From contig JAPWJZ010000002.1 of the NCBI GenBank assembly GCA_028283745.1, forward strand, positions 186,001 through 250,000: 64,000 nt of DNA, read 5' to 3'. Under the pieces are notes generated by a model that saw only the letters and a program-made list of their open reading frames with translations, did no database searches and had not been told where the DNA came from. The position numbers were made by a program, and so were the translations under genes. Positions 18,721 through 27,619 of this stretch are shown here, in pieces (position 1 is the first letter of the stretch; each line of letters begins with the position of its first letter). The DNA is from Micavibrio sp. Lineage in GTDB: Bacteria; Pseudomonadota; Alphaproteobacteria; Micavibrionales; UBA2020.

Positions 18721-19608
18721 ATGCCTTTGGTTTTCGGCGATAAGCGGATTCGTGTCCGCCTTGCCGCCATCCTGGATGGCGATACCGGCTTTGCGCCCGT
18801 TGAGCGGCGTGAACTTGCCTTTGCCGGCTACATCCGCAACCTCGTCCATATCCTGGAGCAGAGCCCCACAGGCCGGCTGTTGATGCGTGCCGCCGTGATT
18901 GCCGACGTTTCAGTCGGCCTTGATCCGCTGCTGGAGCCGAACAGCAGCTTTTTCTACCCCGCGCAAAACCATTTTGACCTTGGCTACCAGCCCGACCTGT
19001 TGCAAAAAACAGAAAAAGGCGTCAGCCGCTATCTTGTTTCCTTTATCGGCGCATTGCGCCGTGTGTGGCATGCGCAGGCGGGCCATGCGCCGGATGTCGC
19101 GCTGAAGCCGGAAGATTTCCTGAAACTGTGCCGTTGTGAAGAGGCGGATGTAAACGCGATTATTCACCTGACGGCGTGGGAATTACGCTCTGGCGGTGCG
19201 GCATTCCTGTGGCGGCACTTATTGTCGGGCGCAGACGGTGATATTTCAGTCGTGTTTGAGCGCGCCATGCTGGAAGACCCGCAAGCGCAGTTTGATGGCC
19301 GCGCCTTGAAATCTGCCTTCAACCAGTGGTTTGCGGAGCGTGAACGCACAGCAGCCTGCGACCATATGGCGCTTGAAATAATCGACATGGCGCTGGTGCA
19401 GCGCCGTTCACTGGTGGGCCGCCGCGGCATGCGGCGTGATTCCATTCAGGATATTGGCATTCTGCCATCGGGTCAAAATTACCTGTCGGGCTGCCTTTTC
19501 ACCAGTGCGTGGTACGACGGCCTTGACGACGATGCCAACCGCATGCACCTGCGCCATATTGAGGAAGATATTAAACGGCTATTCGCCAGTGCGCAGGGAC
19601 GCAGTTGA
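18721..19608 (+). CDS. Second degenerate metallopeptidase-like paralogue
   Basis: A 295-residue protein related to its upstream neighbour: LTAWELRSGGAAFLWRHLL...GDISVVFERA matches AWELKLAGEAEAWDHM...GDVSRTFEIK, and LPSGQNYLSG matches MPNGRNYLSM. At the zinc-site position FIGALRRVW (around 108-116) replaces IHELRHVW, so both metal His are gone, though the downstream Glu is kept in EEAD (140-143). The ATG at 18721 has AAGGA upstream. It is about 135 bases downstream of the first paralogue on the same strand, so the two may be co-transcribed. No signal peptide. Confidence 0.6.
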   Translation: MPLVFGDKRIRVRLAAILDGDTGFAPVERRELAFAGYIRNLVHILEQSPTGRLLMRAAVIADVSVGLDPLLEPNSSFFYPAQNHFDLGYQPDLLQKTEKGVSRYLVSFIGALRRVWHAQAGHAPDVALKPEDFLKLCRCEEADVNAIIHLTAWELRSGGAAFLWRHLLSGADGDISVVFERAMLEDPQAQFDGRALKSAFNQWFAERERTAACDHMALEIIDMALVQRRSLVGRRGMRRDSIQDIGILPSGQNYLSGCLFTSAWYDGLDDDANRMHLRHIEEDIKRLFASAQGRS

Positions 19609-19682
19609 GGATGGCCTGAAAACGTGTTCACTAAACTGTTCTACCAACCCCACTATCATCATCATCCCTTAGGAGAAATATA

Positions 19683-19943
19683 ATGAAAGCATTCAAATTC
19701 GCAATCTGCGCTACCGTTGTTTCCGCTGTTATCGGCCTGTCCGCGCCTGCCTTCGCTTCGCAGGCCTGGGAACGCCAAAACGACAACGCCCAAAGCTATG
19801 GCACCCAGCAGCACTACGTACCTGCCAAAGAAATGAAAAAGGAATGTGCGAAGAAGGAACATAAGTGCAAACACAAAATGCACCATCATAAAAAAGAAGC
19901 AGAAAAAAAGGCTGAAGCCAAAAAAGCTGAAATGAAGAAGTAA
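19683..19943 (+). CDS. Small secreted His/Lys/Cys-rich protein
   Basis: An 86-residue protein with a clear Sec signal peptide (hydrophobic stretch then cleavage after AFA, about residue 25). The mature part is about 60 residues, ending in a Lys/Ala/Glu coil with KKECAKKEHKCKHKMHHHKKE, which holds two Cys, one Met and five His close together. This composition could bind metal in the periplasm, but no named family is recognised. The ribosome site AGGAG is eight bases upstream. Confidence 0.75.
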   Translation: MKAFKFAICATVVSAVIGLSAPAFASQAWERQNDNAQSYGTQQHYVPAKEMKKECAKKEHKCKHKMHHHKKEAEKKAEAKKAEMKK

Positions 19944-20000
19944 TTCTTTCTTCCATCCTGCCCCGGCGCAAAAGCGTCCGGGGCGGGCATGGAGATTTTT

Positions 20001-20489
20001 ATGTTCCGCAAAAAACAGCGCACTGTTTATCGCCGAAACGAACTTTTTATCGACACTGTTGCCGGCAAGGGGCGCGGTGTTTTTTGTTATGAAGACATCA
20101 AGAAGGGCGAATTGATCGAGGTTGCCCCCGTGATGGTCTTTCCGGAAAAAGACAGTGCGACGCTGTACAGCACGCTGTTTGGTGACTATTGCTTTAGTGC
20201 ATTGATGTTGCCTGAGGGCGCAGCGGCGCGCGCAGGTATTTTGAAGCCGGAGGACGGCGCCTGTTTCGTGATGGGTACGGCGGCATTCTGCAATCATCTA
20301 TCGCAACCGAATGCCGAATATGAACTGGTGAATGACTGGCACACGACATTCTTTATCCTGACCGCGGCGAAAGACATCCCCAAAGAAACCGAGATTTGCA
20401 TCACCTATGGCCCCACGTGGTTTGCCTACCACCGCCATAAGGGCAAGCTGGTTGACCCCGCCGCCGCCCGCCGCCCGCCAGCCGGCTAA
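20001..20489 (+). CDS. SET domain-containing protein
   Basis: A 162-residue protein that is essentially one SET domain, the fold of protein-lysine methyltransferases. The expected motifs appear in order: GKGRGVF (22-28) with DIKKGELIE after it, CNHLSQPN (97-104) corresponding to the NHS cofactor-binding motif, and EICITYG (131-137) corresponding to the ELxxDY/EIxxxYG catalytic end. A target protein cannot be inferred. I prefer the ATG at 20001, which has GGAG at a good distance, over the ATG at 19989. SET proteins are sporadic in bacteria. Confidence 0.85.
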   Translation: MFRKKQRTVYRRNELFIDTVAGKGRGVFCYEDIKKGELIEVAPVMVFPEKDSATLYSTLFGDYCFSALMLPEGAAARAGILKPEDGACFVMGTAAFCNHLSQPNAEYELVNDWHTTFFILTAAKDIPKETEICITYGPTWFAYHRHKGKLVDPAAARRPPAG

Positions 20490-20513
20490 CAGGCAACTTT
20501 GTAATTATATTAG

Positions 20514-20528
20514 TTAATAATGCCTTAA
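20514..20528 (+). promoter_or_regulatory. CtrA-type box TTAA-N7-TTAA
   Basis: TTAA (20514-20517), seven bases, TTAA (20525-20528) is the full CtrA recognition pattern. It lies directly upstream of TTGACA at 20537-20542 and a weak TAGGGT -10 box at 20560-20565, with a GATTC methylation site at 20551 in the spacer. These control the 65-residue gene at 20613. Confidence 0.55.
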
Positions 20529-20612
20529 AATGTCATTTGACATAAGGTTTGATTCGCTATAGGGTATTTATATCGAATTCATAGAAACCCAACGCATAAG
20601 GCAAAAGCAGTC

Positions 20613-20810
20613 ATGGCAAACGAGAATTCCCCCGAGAAACCCTCCAAACTGAAACTGGCTTTTCAATGGGCAGGTGCCTTTGCTTCGGCATTGACGGCAG
20701 AAGCACCGCAAGCCGGTTTCCAGCAGGCGGGTGACGCTTATGACTACGTCAAGACCTGGGCTGGTTCCAAGTCGAAACCGGTAACCCCCACCAAATGCGC
20801 CTGCGGCTGA
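20613..20810 (+). CDS. Small hypothetical protein
   Basis: A 65-residue protein with no signal peptide. The middle (LKLAFQWAGAFASALTAEAPQAG) is a mildly hydrophobic, probably amphipathic helix; the C terminus ends KCACG with two Cys. I do not recognise it. The ATG follows a weak site (AAGGCAAAAGCAGTC). What makes it credible is its own regulated promoter (CtrA box, TTGACA, GANTC) and a strong terminator immediately downstream, so it is a single-gene unit. Confidence 0.6.
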   Translation: MANENSPEKPSKLKLAFQWAGAFASALTAEAPQAGFQQAGDAYDYVKTWAGSKSKPVTPTKCACG

Positions 20811-20873
20811 TAAAATAAGGTGGTTTAGACCGCCACGAGTTTACGGCACGGATAGAAGATAGAAAAAGAGCAC

Positions 20874-20913
20874 GCCCGTACTGCATGACTTGCAGACGGG
20901 CGAAAGCTTTTTT
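20874..20913 (+). terminator. Rho-independent terminator
   Basis: GCCCGT-A-CTGCA pairs with TGCAG-ACGGGC around the loop TGACT, followed after GAAAGC by six T. It ends the 65-residue gene. Confidence 0.85.
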
Positions 20914-20961
20914 ATAGTCATGCGGATCCAGTAGAAATCATCACAGCAAGGCGGCCTTACC

Positions 20962-21885
20962 ATGGGTGCTTCGTTTCGACGTGTTTTCCGGCAGGCCTCT
21001 GCTAGTACGGCTATCGCACTGGCGGCGCTTTTGGGCGGCTGCGACCGGCCCGCGAATAGCGAGGTTGAACACCTGCCCGCATCTGCACCTGAAGCCCCTG
21101 CCCTGCAATCACTGACACCGGCAGAATGCCGCGCGCTATATTCAAAACCTCATGCCGGGCTGGAAGCGCGGGGCTTGAACGCCGAAGAAGCTAAAATTGT
21201 GAGCCACATGTTTGGAGGCCTGCTCGACCCCGATAAAATTACCATGTCGGCGGTTGGCGATTTCAAGGAGGTTGCCTTTGCGCAGCCTGATGAAATTGGC
21301 TGGCGCGGTGATAGGCTGCGGGATGATTACACCACCGATAAATTCTGGCGCGGCGTTTTTATCCATGAACTTACGCATCTGTGGCAGTTTGCTTCCGCAC
21401 CCTGCAACCTTGACCAGAAATTCCAGTATGCCTTTACGCTGACGGGTCAATCGAGCTTCCATGACCTGCCGACCGAAGCGCAGGCGGATGCGGTGGCAAT
21501 TTACGCCGCCTATTATTTCCCGCCGGATGATGTCGTAACGTTTTCGGTTGATAACCAGCTGTACAATGTTCTTGTGCAAAACGGCGTGGCGGTGCTGGAT
21601 ACGGATAAAGACGAAGCTTTAAAAGCGGCTGCATTGGCGGCGCATGCACCGCAACGTTTCATCGTTTATACCGGTTCCGGCGGCGTAACCCCCGATCCGT
21701 TGCAGCTGGCACGCGTCGTGGAAGGACAGTTCCCGTTACTGGCGGAAGGCCGCGCAGTGCAGGAAGCACGCTGGAAACTTGCGGAGAGCGCATTGCTGCG
21801 GCATATGGCAGAATTGGTGACGCCGCCTGCACCGCAAACAGCGGTTGCGAAAAACACAGCGCGTAACCCTGCGCCGCATATCTGA
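20962..21885 (+). CDS. Putative HExxH metallopeptidase lipoprotein
   Basis: A 307-residue exported lipoprotein: basic N terminus, hydrophobic stretch and lipobox LLGGC at about residues 23-27. The zinc motif is HELTH (135-139) in FIHELTHLWQ, and a Glu in LPTEAQADA (Glu172) is a candidate third ligand. The setting (HELxHLWQ then E-x-AD) is like the protein at 37726, suggesting the same broad clan. It should act at the outer or inner membrane facing the periplasm; the substrate is unknown. The start is the ATG after AAGGCGG. Confidence 0.75.
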   Translation: MGASFRRVFRQASASTAIALAALLGGCDRPANSEVEHLPASAPEAPALQSLTPAECRALYSKPHAGLEARGLNAEEAKIVSHMFGGLLDPDKITMSAVGDFKEVAFAQPDEIGWRGDRLRDDYTTDKFWRGVFIHELTHLWQFASAPCNLDQKFQYAFTLTGQSSFHDLPTEAQADAVAIYAAYYFPPDDVVTFSVDNQLYNVLVQNGVAVLDTDKDEALKAAALAAHAPQRFIVYTGSGGVTPDPLQLARVVEGQFPLLAEGRAVQEARWKLAESALLRHMAELVTPPAPQTAVAKNTARNPAPHI

Positions 21886-21898
21886 TTTAAAGGTAAGC

Positions 21899-22615
21899 TT
21901 ACTGCATATCCAGCAGGTGGCCTTCGCCGCGCTTGTTCAGCCAGTCGCGGGTCATCTGCATGGCACGGTCTTTGTCGCGGCGGGTGAGCTGGGCGTAAAT
22001 ATTATCGCGGTCTTGCTTGGCACGGTCTTTTTCAGGCCCGTCAGGGTAGTGGACGATCGCGATGTGCAGCCACTTCAAAGCCTCAACCGGGTCTGCGGCT
22101 ACGCCCTCACCTTGGTAATACATGACACCAAGGTGGTGCTGTGCGAGCGGGCGGTTTGCTTCCGCTGCTTTGCTGAGCAAATCAAAAGCTTTCTCGGAAT
22201 CTTTCGGCACGCCCTGACCCTGACGGTACATGATGCCCATCAATTCCTGCGCGCCCTGGTGGCCCGCATTGGAAAGGGTTTGCAATGTATTGACGATCTG
22301 GTCGTACTTGCCGTCGTTATAAAGCTTTAAAATCGTGTCGTAGTTAAGCTTGCGGGTGTAATCCTGCGTAACAACGGCTGTGCCGTTGGGATCGACCGCT
22401 GCAGCCGCCGTGGCTTCGGCCTGCTTGGCGGCTGCATCCTGCTCCGCGCTGGAGAGCATGATGCCAATGGGGATGTCGTTGTATTCGTCTGTCGGCGGCA
22501 GCTGTTCGGTCTGGTCTACATCAAACACGTTGCTTGATTGCGCAAAGGCCGGTGCAGGCGCAGCGGCAAGGCCGAGCGCGAGGCAAGCAAAGGCGGTGGC
22601 GAGGGCGATACGCAT
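21899..22615 (-). CDS. Sel1-repeat secreted protein
   Basis: A 238-residue exported protein. A signal peptide ends at AFAQ (about residue 25). Residues about 120-195 hold two to three Sel1-like helical repeats (GAQELMGIMYRQGQGVPKD, AQHHLGVMYYQGEGVAAD), which usually mediate protein-protein contacts. The N-terminal third is Ala/Gln-rich and probably disordered. I chose the ATG at 22615, with AGGAA upstream, since it begins the signal peptide; the longer reading to 22654 would put 13 polar residues in front. It converges on the peptidase gene upstream. Confidence 0.8.
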   Translation of the reverse strand: MRIALATAFACLALGLAAAPAPAFAQSSNVFDVDQTEQLPPTDEYNDIPIGIMLSSAEQDAAAKQAEATAAAAVDPNGTAVVTQDYTRKLNYDTILKLYNDGKYDQIVNTLQTLSNAGHQGAQELMGIMYRQGQGVPKDSEKAFDLLSKAAEANRPLAQHHLGVMYYQGEGVAADPVEALKWLHIAIVHYPDGPEKDRAKQDRDNIYAQLTRRDKDRAMQMTRDWLNKRGEGHLLDMQ

Positions 22616-22727
22616 GGTGCAATTCCTATGAAACGACGGACAAGTCATACCCACTTATCTCTCTCTAATTATAGGCGTAGCGGCAGGAAAAGCAAAAGCC
22701 CCAAGTTTTCAAAGGTTTCTTAAAGCT

Positions 22728-23672
22728 TTATTTGCGGAAAACCAGCGCGCGCCAATCGCCGATGGCAATGGCGTGCGCGGGTTTCAACCCTGCCTTCACA
22801 TGTGCTGCCGTTACATCGACTTCCTGCCGGCCGAGCAGGCCGGAGAGGACGGCATAACCGCCAGGCTTCAATGCCGCCATCAAATCATTCGCCATATCAA
22901 TCAGCGGTCCGGCCAGAATATTGGCGGCGACGAGGTCATATGGCGCATTCTGCCCGCAAAGCGGCGTTTTATAACCATCACCTGCCGCGGCAGTAATGGC
23001 GGCACCCGCACCGTTCATGGCCGCATGGCGGTTAGTGACGATGACGGATTCCGGATCAATATCAATCGCGGTGACCTTCGCGCCGTCCCAGACCTTGGTG
23101 ATGGCAATGGCGAGGATGCCCGAACCGCAGCCCATGTCCAGCGCGTTAAGATTGGGCAGCTCAAGCGTGCCCTGCGCCCGGATCCAGTCAAAGGACAGCA
23201 TGCAGCCCTTGGTAGTTTCATGCTCGCCGGAGCCAAAGGCGGTTGCGGCATCAATTTGCAGCGGAATAAGGCCTGCCGGCGCTTTTTCCGTCACGTGGGA
23301 GCCATAGACGAAAAAGCGGCCAATGGTGACGGGCGGGAAATTTTCATGCACGTGGCGCAGCCAGTCTGTTTCCGGCAGGCGTTCGGCGGTAATGGCGGAT
23401 TTTTCAATCTTTACGCCGTCTACTTGCGTGATGGCGGTGTAAATAGCATCAAGATCGGGCGCGCCGTAGGTGGTGAGTGACACTTCCCAGTCGTCACCAT
23501 CCGTCGCATCGCGGTTATGCAGGAATACGGAAACGCCGAGGTCTTCGAGCGCATCGAACAGCCGCTGCGCCGTTTCACCGTCAATTATATCCTGAAACCC
23601 GAGGCTGACTTTATGCAGCGGGTGGGGAATGAGGTCGGTGGCGGATTCTGCGGGCATTTCAAAAGCTTTCAT
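22728..23672 (-). CDS. prmA: Ribosomal protein L11 methyltransferase
   Basis: S-adenosylmethionine-dependent enzyme that methylates ribosomal protein L11. The C-terminal Rossmann domain has LDMGCGSGILAIA, the AdoMet-binding motif, preceded by the family signature FGSGEHETTKGCM and followed by NILAGPL. The N-terminal domain recognises L11. I set the start at 23672 (MKAFEMPAES), giving 314 residues, near the family's usual 290-310; an ATG at 23726 is the next candidate and neither has a good ribosome site. It diverges from the thiolase gene. Confidence 0.9.
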   Translation of the reverse strand: MKAFEMPAESATDLIPHPLHKVSLGFQDIIDGETAQRLFDALEDLGVSVFLHNRDATDGDDWEVSLTTYGAPDLDAIYTAITQVDGVKIEKSAITAERLPETDWLRHVHENFPPVTIGRFFVYGSHVTEKAPAGLIPLQIDAATAFGSGEHETTKGCMLSFDWIRAQGTLELPNLNALDMGCGSGILAIAITKVWDGAKVTAIDIDPESVIVTNRHAAMNGAGAAITAAAGDGYKTPLCGQNAPYDLVAANILAGPLIDMANDLMAALKPGGYAVLSGLLGRQEVDVTAAHVKAGLKPAHAIAIGDWRALVFRK

Positions 23673-23799
23673 GACTATGGAATAAGCAGGCTCATCATTC
23701 TTGATATTGTTTTTTTTGTCCACCATATTGTTATAGCAGAGTTTATTTGCGGGGGCTGTCGCCCGCCCGCGAATGCCGAATAGAAAAGGACAATCTTCC

Positions 23800-24942
23800 A
23801 TGGCCCAGACCGCCGTTATTGTTGGCTACGCCCGCTCGCCGTTCCATTTCGCCGGCAAGGGCGACCTTGCAGGCATCCGTGCCGATGACCTTTCGGCTGC
23901 AACCGTGGTGGAGCTTCTGAAGCGCACCGGCGTTGCCAGTGAGGCGATTGAAGACCTCATTCTTGGCTGTGCCTTCCCGGAAGGCGAGCAGGGCTTTAAC
24001 CTTGCAAGGCTTATCGTCAACGTCGCGAAGCTGCCGAATTCGATTGGCGGCGTCACGGTCAACCGCTTCTGCGGTTCGTCCATGCAGTCCATCCACCAGG
24101 CCGCGGGTGCAATTGCCATGGGCTCGGGCGAGGCGTTCATTTGCGCGGGCGTTGAAAGCATGAGCCGGGTGCCGATGGGCGGCTTCAACCCCATGCCGAA
24201 CCCCGTGTTGGCGAAGAATTACCCGCAAGCCTACATTTCGATGGGCGAAACGGCGGAAAACCTTGCCAAGAAATATTCCATTTCCCGCGCGGAGCAGGAA
24301 AAATTCGCCCTCGCCTCGCAGCAAAAAGCTGTGCTGGCGCGTGAAGGCGGCAAGTTCCGCGATGAAATTGTGCCGGTGACGACGCCGGACGGCAAAACCA
24401 TTTCGGCGGATGGCTGCATCCGCCCCGAAACGACGCTGGAAGGCCTCGGCTCCCTAAAGCCCGCGTTTGATACGCAAGGCACCGTGACCGCCGGCACCGC
24501 ATCGCCGCTGACGGATGGCGCTTCGGCAACGCTGGTCACCTCGGAAGAATTCGCCAAGGCGCATAACCTTAAAATTCTCGCCCGTATCCGTTCGACCGCC
24601 GTGTCGGGCTGCGCGCCGGAAATCATGGGCATTGGCCCGGTTGAAGCCTCGCGCCGCGCCATGGCGCGCGCGGGACTGACCATTAAAGACATCGACATCA
24701 TCGAGCTGAACGAAGCTTTTGCAGCGCAGGCGCTTTCTGTGCTGAAGGAGCTGGGGCCCGATATGGACAGGGTTAACCTTGACGGCGGCGCGATTGCCCT
24801 TGGCCACCCGCTTGGTGCTTCGGGCGCGCGCATTACGGGCAAGGCGGCATCCCTGCTGCAACGCGAAAAGAAAAAATTCGCGCTGGCCACTATGTGCATT
24901 GGCGGCGGTCAGGGTATCGCCACCATTCTTGAAGCTGTCTGA
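23800..24942 (+). CDS. Thiolase family protein (acetyl-CoA acyltransferase)
   Basis: A 380-residue type I thiolase, exchanging acyl-CoA and ketoacyl-CoA. The nucleophilic Cys is in NRFCGSSMQSI (about residue 91), the His in GHPLGASGAR (about 335) and the second Cys in MCIGGGQG (about 366). Closest in style to FadA/FadI-type acyltransferases of beta-oxidation, but substrate length cannot be read. The ATG at 23800 has AAAAGGA upstream. It is a separate locus from the second thiolase at 50505. Confidence 0.9.
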   Translation: MAQTAVIVGYARSPFHFAGKGDLAGIRADDLSAATVVELLKRTGVASEAIEDLILGCAFPEGEQGFNLARLIVNVAKLPNSIGGVTVNRFCGSSMQSIHQAAGAIAMGSGEAFICAGVESMSRVPMGGFNPMPNPVLAKNYPQAYISMGETAENLAKKYSISRAEQEKFALASQQKAVLAREGGKFRDEIVPVTTPDGKTISADGCIRPETTLEGLGSLKPAFDTQGTVTAGTASPLTDGASATLVTSEEFAKAHNLKILARIRSTAVSGCAPEIMGIGPVEASRRAMARAGLTIKDIDIIELNEAFAAQALSVLKELGPDMDRVNLDGGAIALGHPLGASGARITGKAASLLQREKKKFALATMCIGGGQGIATILEAV

Positions 24943-24956
24943 TTTAGCAAATAGCC

Positions 24957-25982
24957 ATGCCGTTGAATGACAGGTTGCTGGCATTGCCGAAGGTGGACCT
25001 GCATGTTCACCTTGAAGGCACCATTACGCCTGCCATGGCGCAAAAGCTTGCGGCCCGCAACGGTCTTGCCCATGCGCCCGAATTGCTGGCGGCCGATGGT
25101 GAAAGCTTTCGCTGGGAAGCAGACGATACGGCGGCGGGTGCGCTGGTGGGTTTTTTGAAGGCCTATGATGCCGCAACCGGCGTCATGAAAACGGCGCAGG
25201 ATTACAGCGATATTACCTATGACTACCTGAAGCGTGCTGCTGCGGAAGGTTGCATTTATGCCGAGCTGACAATTTCGGCCGACCACGGGCAGCAAGTGGG
25301 CCTGACTTACCCCCAAATGCTGGATGCGATTACCAAAGGCTTTGACAAAGCAAAGGCTGAAAGCGGCATTGAAATACGGATGATTTCAACCGCCGTACGC
25401 CACTACGGCCCTGCCGAAGCTTTGAAGGTTGGCCGCATCACGCATGATAACCCGCACCCGCTGGTGACGGCCTTTGGCCTTGCGGGGGATGAAAACGCAT
25501 ATACCATGGCAGATTTTGAACCCGCCTATGCCGCAGCCGCCCTGCCCTACCGCACGGCGCATGCGGGTGAAGCGTCTGGCCCCTCAACGGTGCGGTCGGC
25601 GCGTGAGGTTTTGAAAGTCCGCCGCTTCGGCCACATGGTGCGCGCGATTGAAGACGCGGATGTAATGGCCGAGCAAAAAGCGATTAACGCGGTGCCTGAA
25701 GTCTGCGTGTCATCCAACATGGCGCTGGGTGTTTACAAGACTTATGCCGAACATCCGCTGCGCAAGTTTTTTGATGCCGGGCTAAAGGTGACGCTTGGTT
25801 CCGATGACCCGACATTCTTCGGCACCTCCATCGGCCGCGAATACCAGATTGCGCAGGAGCATTTTGGTTTTACCGATGCCGAGCTGTTGCAGGTTTCCCG
25901 CAACGCGATTGAAGAAGCTTTTGTGGATGAGGCCACACGCGCAAAGCTGCTGCGCCGCATTGACGCTTATACAGCGGATTAA
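24957..25982 (+). CDS. add: Adenosine deaminase family protein
   Basis: Zinc-dependent purine deaminase, 341 residues, one TIM barrel. The metal and substrate residues are visible: HVHLEG (His16, His18), HAGEASGP near 201, RFGHMVRA with a catalytic-loop His, and GSDDPTFFGTS near 281-284 with the twin Asp. Adenine deaminase members share this fold; the SSNMALGVYKTYAEHPL segment fits either. Adenosine to inosine is the most likely reaction, feeding purine salvage as does guaC in this window. It follows the thiolase by 14 bases and may share its transcript. Confidence 0.85.
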   Translation: MPLNDRLLALPKVDLHVHLEGTITPAMAQKLAARNGLAHAPELLAADGESFRWEADDTAAGALVGFLKAYDAATGVMKTAQDYSDITYDYLKRAAAEGCIYAELTISADHGQQVGLTYPQMLDAITKGFDKAKAESGIEIRMISTAVRHYGPAEALKVGRITHDNPHPLVTAFGLAGDENAYTMADFEPAYAAAALPYRTAHAGEASGPSTVRSAREVLKVRRFGHMVRAIEDADVMAEQKAINAVPEVCVSSNMALGVYKTYAEHPLRKFFDAGLKVTLGSDDPTFFGTSIGREYQIAQEHFGFTDAELLQVSRNAIEEAFVDEATRAKLLRRIDAYTAD

Positions 25983-26005
25983 TTTGTGGATTAATTTATT
26001 GATGC

Positions 26006-26833
26006 TCAGTGACCGTGACCCCAGTGGTCATAGTCCTTGATGAATTCGCTGACGGTCGTGCGATACGGCGCGCGGGCCACCGGCTGTTCCAGCGGTTGCT
26101 TCCAGTTGCGCAGCGGGTAGCACAGAATGATTCCCCAGATGAAGCCGGAGACATGCGCCAGAACCCCAAGGCCGGTGCCGTAGTAGTGCCATGCCACACC
26201 CGCCTGCACCAATGCATAAAGCGCAATAACGATGCGGGCGGAAAGGCTGGTAACGCCAATCCATTGCGGGGGCAGATAATATAGTATGTTGATGCGCGCT
26301 TTCGGGAAGTAGACCATATAGGCCGCCGCCACCGCCATTACCGCGCCGCTAGCCCCGACGCTGGATAAATACGCGGTGTCGGTTGCGAACAGCAAGGCGG
26401 TCAGCTGGCACAGCATGCCGGCAAGCAGGAAAAAAATAACGTAACGCCAGGAACCTTGCGCGTAGCTCACGTTATCGCCCAGCATCCACAGCACAAAAAG
26501 GTTTGGCAGCAAGTACCACCAGCCGTCGTTGCGGAAGATATTGGCGAGCAGTTTTGGCAGCGCCATGTTTTTAACATCCGCCAACGTCGTTATTAAATCG
26601 TGCACGCGCTGCGCTGGGGGCATTTGCGCAAGGCCGCTGCTGAAAAATTGCGCGGCATCAAAGAACCAGCGCTGCTGGAATGCGCCAAGTGCGGCGGGAT
26701 CATGCCGGAAATAAAACTGGATGCCGAAGACGGCAAGGCAAATGAACATGACGCCAAAATGCACGGCATCCTGATGGTAGTGATGGTGCCCGTGCTCGTT
26801 TTCGTCGGAGATGGGGAAGAACATGTCCTGCAA
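26006..26833 (-). CDS. Rhomboid family intramembrane serine protease
   Basis: A 275-residue protein with six or so hydrophobic helices. The rhomboid features are in place: NLFVLWMLGDNVS (111-123), the nucleophile Ser162 in GASGA, and His227 in LAHVSGF. It would cleave membrane-spanning helices inside the inner membrane. The N terminus has a His-rich patch (GHHHYH, 15-20) before the first helix, which may bind metal. It converges on the deaminase gene. Confidence 0.92.
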   Translation of the reverse strand: MQDMFFPISDENEHGHHHYHQDAVHFGVMFICLAVFGIQFYFRHDPAALGAFQQRWFFDAAQFFSSGLAQMPPAQRVHDLITTLADVKNMALPKLLANIFRNDGWWYLLPNLFVLWMLGDNVSYAQGSWRYVIFFLLAGMLCQLTALLFATDTAYLSSVGASGAVMAVAAAYMVYFPKARINILYYLPPQWIGVTSLSARIVIALYALVQAGVAWHYYGTGLGVLAHVSGFIWGIILCYPLRNWKQPLEQPVARAPYRTTVSEFIKDYDHWGHGH

Positions 26834-26998
26834 CCGGTTGTGGTAACTTCCCCCATTATGCCCGCCGGGGCTTAAAAATACGTTAGGGTTTGGGCTATGA
26901 ATTCCATAAGGCGCGCTGTTGACTTGCAGGGCGATGCGCGGGAGGATGTTTCCGTGATTTCCATGATCGTCACTTCAACCTTTTACAGGATGACATCG

Positions 26999-27472
26999 AT
27001 GAAAAAGACTTCTGATATTCTGGCTTCGCGCATTGGCAAAGTTGTTTTGGGCCTTGGCTTAACGGCGGCTGTGCTGTCACCCGTTGCCGGCGCCATTATC
27101 GGCGGCTGGTCAACGGCGACGGCGGCAGCTTCCGCCATGGGCATTGCGGCGGCTATTCCGCTGGCGGGTGCGGGCCTGTTCGGCGGCTTTGTCATTGGTT
27201 CGGTTGCCATGCCGTTTGTTGCTATTGGCGCCGTGATTGCGGCTGGTGTTGCCGCCGTTACCACCAAAGGCATTTCGTCGCTGTTTGATAAAAGCGCGCC
27301 TGCCACGGCGGGCAAGCCGGATGTGCAGCGCTTTATTCGCCTTGAAGGCTCCTCACGCGTTGCGGGTTTGACACTGGGCCGCCATTTTGATGCTGCGCTG
27401 AAACAAAAGACCCCGCGCAACGACAATACGCCAAAGCCCGCACCGTCCAAGCGCTGGACGTTCGGTCTTTAA
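26999..27472 (+). CDS. Hypothetical membrane protein
   Basis: A 157-residue protein with two long hydrophobic Gly/Ala-rich segments in its first 100 residues (about 15-60 and 65-90), then a polar C-terminal tail rich in Lys, Arg and Pro. The Gly-rich hydrophobic stretches resemble glycine-zipper helices. No named family is recognised. I prefer the ATG at 26999, which has AGGA upstream, to the upstream starts at 26897 and 26990. A near-CtrA pattern (TTAA-N7-TTAG) lies at about 26874. Confidence 0.5.
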   Translation: MKKTSDILASRIGKVVLGLGLTAAVLSPVAGAIIGGWSTATAAASAMGIAAAIPLAGAGLFGGFVIGSVAMPFVAIGAVIAAGVAAVTTKGISSLFDKSAPATAGKPDVQRFIRLEGSSRVAGLTLGRHFDAALKQKTPRNDNTPKPAPSKRWTFGL

Positions 27473-27619
27473 GCTTTACCGTATTCTTTGTTAAAGCCGC
27501 TGCGGTGTTTACCCATCGCGACGGTTTTTATTTTGTAACTTTATGGGTGCGACCCGCGAATATTCCTGTAGCCGCGCCAGATGGAACGGTTTTTTTTATT
27601 CTTTAACAGGAGATACCAG

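Noticed and set aside
26874..26888. CtrA-like box TTAA-N7-TTAG before the membrane protein at 26999
   Set aside because: One mismatch in the second half and an uncertain gene start make it too weak to list.
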